The notes under the pieces are model-generated. The model did not search any database. It saw only the letters and a list, made by a program, of their open reading frames with translations, and was not told where the DNA came from. 15,387 nucleotides of DNA, from the NCBI GenBank assembly GCA_900550925.1, contig URTU01000041.1, forward strand, positions 1 to 15,387, written 5' to 3'. A program made the position numbers and the translations under genes. Positions 14,218-15,387 of the stretch are shown here, piece after piece (the first letter of the stretch is position 1; each line of letters begins with the position of its first letter). Source of the stretch: an uncultured Alistipes sp. (GTDB lineage Bacteria; Bacteroidota; Bacteroidia; Bacteroidales; Rikenellaceae).

Positions 14218-15117
14218 ATGAAACCCACACTATTTGTTTTGGCAGCGGGTATGGGGTCGCGTTATGGCGGCCTGAAACAGCTGGACGGGGTCGGCCCGAG
14301 CGGCGAGACCATCATGGACTATTCGATTTATGACGCTATCCGGGCCGGATTCGGCAAGGTAGTCTTTGTCATCCGCCGCGATTTCGAGGCTGATTTCCGG
14401 GAGAAGGTGCTCTCGAAGTACAGGGATCATATTCCGGTGGAGGTTGTTTTCCAGTCGATCGATGCTCTGCCGGCGGGATTCAAGGCCCCGGCCGAAAGGG
14501 TCAAGCCGTGGGGAACGAACCACGCCGTGCTTATGGGCAAGGATGTGATCCGCGAACCGTTCCTGGTGATCAATGCCGATGATTTCTACGGGCGAGACAG
14601 TTTTGCGGTTATAGGCCGCGAGTTGTCGGCCGCTACTGGCCGCGGGAACTACTGTATGGTTGGTTTTCGGGTTGGCAATACGCTGTCGGAGAGCGGCACG
14701 GTCTCGCGCGGGGTCTGCACGACCGATGCCGAAGGATATCTGACGGGTGTGGTGGAACGTACGGATATAGCCCGCCGGGACGGTAAGATATCTTTTACGG
14801 GCGACGACGGGCAGATGGAGACTACGGCGGAGACGACACCGGTTTCGATGAACATGTGGGGATTCACGCCCGACTATTTCGAGTACTCGGATGACTATTT
14901 CCGCCAATTCCTTGCGGAGAATATCGACAACCCGAAGAGCGAATTCTATATTCCGAGCATGGTCAACGAGTTGCTGGTTACGTCACGGGCACGCGTCAAG
15001 GTTCTCGATACGACGTCGCAGTGGTTCGGTGTTACGTATGCCGAAGACCGGCCGAGCGTTATCGGGAAGATCGCGCGGCTTGTTGCGGCCGGCGAATACC
15101 CTGAACGGCTGTTTTAA
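14218..15117 (+). CDS. Sugar-nucleotidyltransferase-like protein
   Basis: The 299-aa protein belongs to the NTP_transferase superfamily (GT-A-like fold), which activates sugar phosphates or related alcohols with an NTP. The nucleotide-binding signature is LAAGMGSRYGGLKQ at residues 8-21. A metal-binding INADDFYG segment lies at about 119-126. Further conserved-looking segments are PWGTNHAVL (about 99-107), MNMWGFTPDYFEY (about 210-222) and a C-terminal QWFGVTYAEDRP (about 265-276). The length suits a stand-alone nucleotidyltransferase with no acyltransferase or kinase partner domain. No sugar-biosynthesis gene is adjacent, so the substrate is unknown; cell-wall, capsule or LPS precursor synthesis is the usual context. 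The ATG at 14218 gives a canonical N-terminus. It is transcribed from a distant promoter and ends before two hairpins. Confidence 0.85.
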   Translation: MKPTLFVLAAGMGSRYGGLKQLDGVGPSGETIMDYSIYDAIRAGFGKVVFVIRRDFEADFREKVLSKYRDHIPVEVVFQSIDALPAGFKAPAERVKPWGTNHAVLMGKDVIREPFLVINADDFYGRDSFAVIGRELSAATGRGNYCMVGFRVGNTLSESGTVSRGVCTTDAEGYLTGVVERTDIARRDGKISFTGDDGQMETTAETTPVSMNMWGFTPDYFEYSDDYFRQFLAENIDNPKSEFYIPSMVNELLVTSRARVKVLDTTSQWFGVTYAEDRPSVIGKIARLVAAGEYPERLF

Positions 15118-15123
15118 GGCGGC

Positions 15124-15157
15124 GGGCCCGGAAACCGGTTTGCCGGGCCCCGGTTTC
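15124..15157 (+). repeat. Two mutually exclusive hairpins after the nucleotidyltransferase gene
   Basis: GGGCCCGG (15124-15131) pairs with CCGGGCCC (15143-15150). Alternatively GAAACCGG (15131-15138) pairs with CCGGTTTC (15150-15157). The loop of the first, AAACCGGTTT, is itself a palindrome. No T run follows. Confidence 0.6.
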
Positions 15158-15211
15158 TGCGGCAAGTTTGTACGAGTTCTTTCGGAACGATTGGCAATTT
15201 GACAATAAAAC

Positions 15212-15250
15212 GATGGGCGGAACTGCACTTCAAAAGCAGTTCCGCCCATC
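15212..15250. terminator. Bidirectional terminator hairpin between the nucleotidyltransferase and enolase genes
   Basis: A perfect 15-bp inverted repeat (15212-15226 and 15236-15250) with a 9-base loop lies between convergent genes. It is followed by TGTTTT on the plus strand and by GTTTTATTG on the minus strand, so it can act for both. Confidence 0.85.
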
Positions 15251-15277
15251 TGTTTTACAGGCGTCGGCCCGAGAGGA

Positions 15278-15387
15278 TTACTTGCGGTAAACCTTCTTGT
15301 AGCCGTAGATAGCCTCGTCGCCCAGTTCCTCTTCGATGCGGAGCAGCTGGTTGTACTTGGCCATACGGTCCGAACGCGACATCGAGC
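15278..15387 (-). CDS. eno: Enolase, C-terminal fragment (5' part outside window)
   Basis: Enolase interconverts 2-phosphoglycerate and phosphoenolpyruvate in glycolysis. Only the last 36 codons are present, reading SMSRSDRMAKYNQLLRIEEE followed by LGDEAIYGYKKVYRK and a TAA stop at 15280-15278. The R-x-AKYNQLLRIEEELG block is the diagnostic enolase C-terminus, where it follows the active-site Ser-Arg segment. The catalytic residues lie beyond the window edge. The gene converges on the nucleotidyltransferase gene across a shared terminator. Confidence 0.93.
   Translation of the reverse strand, partial: SMSRSDRMAKYNQLLRIEEELGDEAIYGYKKVYRK

Noticed and set aside
1..15387. CRISPR array, insertion sequence or defence system
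   Set aside because: No regularly spaced repeats of suitable size, no transposase, nuclease or toxin-antitoxin genes could be found on either strand.

Overview
The window looks like a chromosomal stretch from a Bacteroidales bacterium, most likely an Alistipes-like member of the Rikenellaceae. Three things point there. Several genes carry the Bacteroidetes promoter signature (TAnnTTTG at -7 with TTG/TTTG about 20 bp upstream). The coding regions are fairly GC-rich. The gene set fits: an outer-membrane barrel protein with a CarboxypepD_reg-like domain, a PepSY-like periplasmic protein, MenA, MeaB, and a XerC-HPF pair. Genus is an inference from style; no rRNA or tRNA marker is present. I see no mobile element, CRISPR array or phage gene.

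Layout. Bases 1-1413 (minus) hold most of dnaX (DNA polymerase III gamma/tau), running off the left edge. Its near-leaderless promoter faces away from clpB (1817-4417, plus), which ends in a good terminator. A plus-strand pair follows: a small exported thioredoxin-fold protein (4824-5294) overlapping by one base the GTPase gene meaB (5294-6415). Then comes menA (6566-7462). A perfect bidirectional hairpin separates menA from a minus-strand exported alpha/beta hydrolase (7646-8599). Next, also on the minus strand, are hpf (8793-9089) and a XerC-type recombinase (9398-10309), separated by an unusual purine-rich leader with 20-bp tandem repeats. Divergent from xerC is a TonB-receptor-like outer-membrane barrel (10572-13040, plus), converging on a PepSY-like protein (13214-13648, minus). 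A 569-base intergenic region holds a candidate small RNA and the promoter and roughly 240-nt leader of a sugar-nucleotidyltransferase-like gene (14218-15117, plus). The window closes with the last codons of enolase (15278-15387, minus).

The genes are mostly housekeeping: replication clamp loading, protein disaggregation, ribosome hibernation, chromosome dimer resolution, menaquinone synthesis, B12-dependent mutase maintenance and glycolysis. Envelope functions are mixed in. They do not form one pathway; the only tight couplings are thioredoxin-like/meaB (overlap) and xerC/hpf (same strand).

The most interesting signal is in dnaX. A run of ten A residues (coding strand) lies at codons 363-366, where the conserved clamp-loader core ends. 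A slip in either direction brings a stop within a few codons (366 or 368 aa), while the unslipped frame continues into a Pro/Gln/Ala/Thr-rich tau linker. This is the layout expected for programmed slippage producing a short gamma form. Next in interest are a terminator-ended orphan transcript candidate at 13810-13893 and the repeat-bearing leader of hpf.
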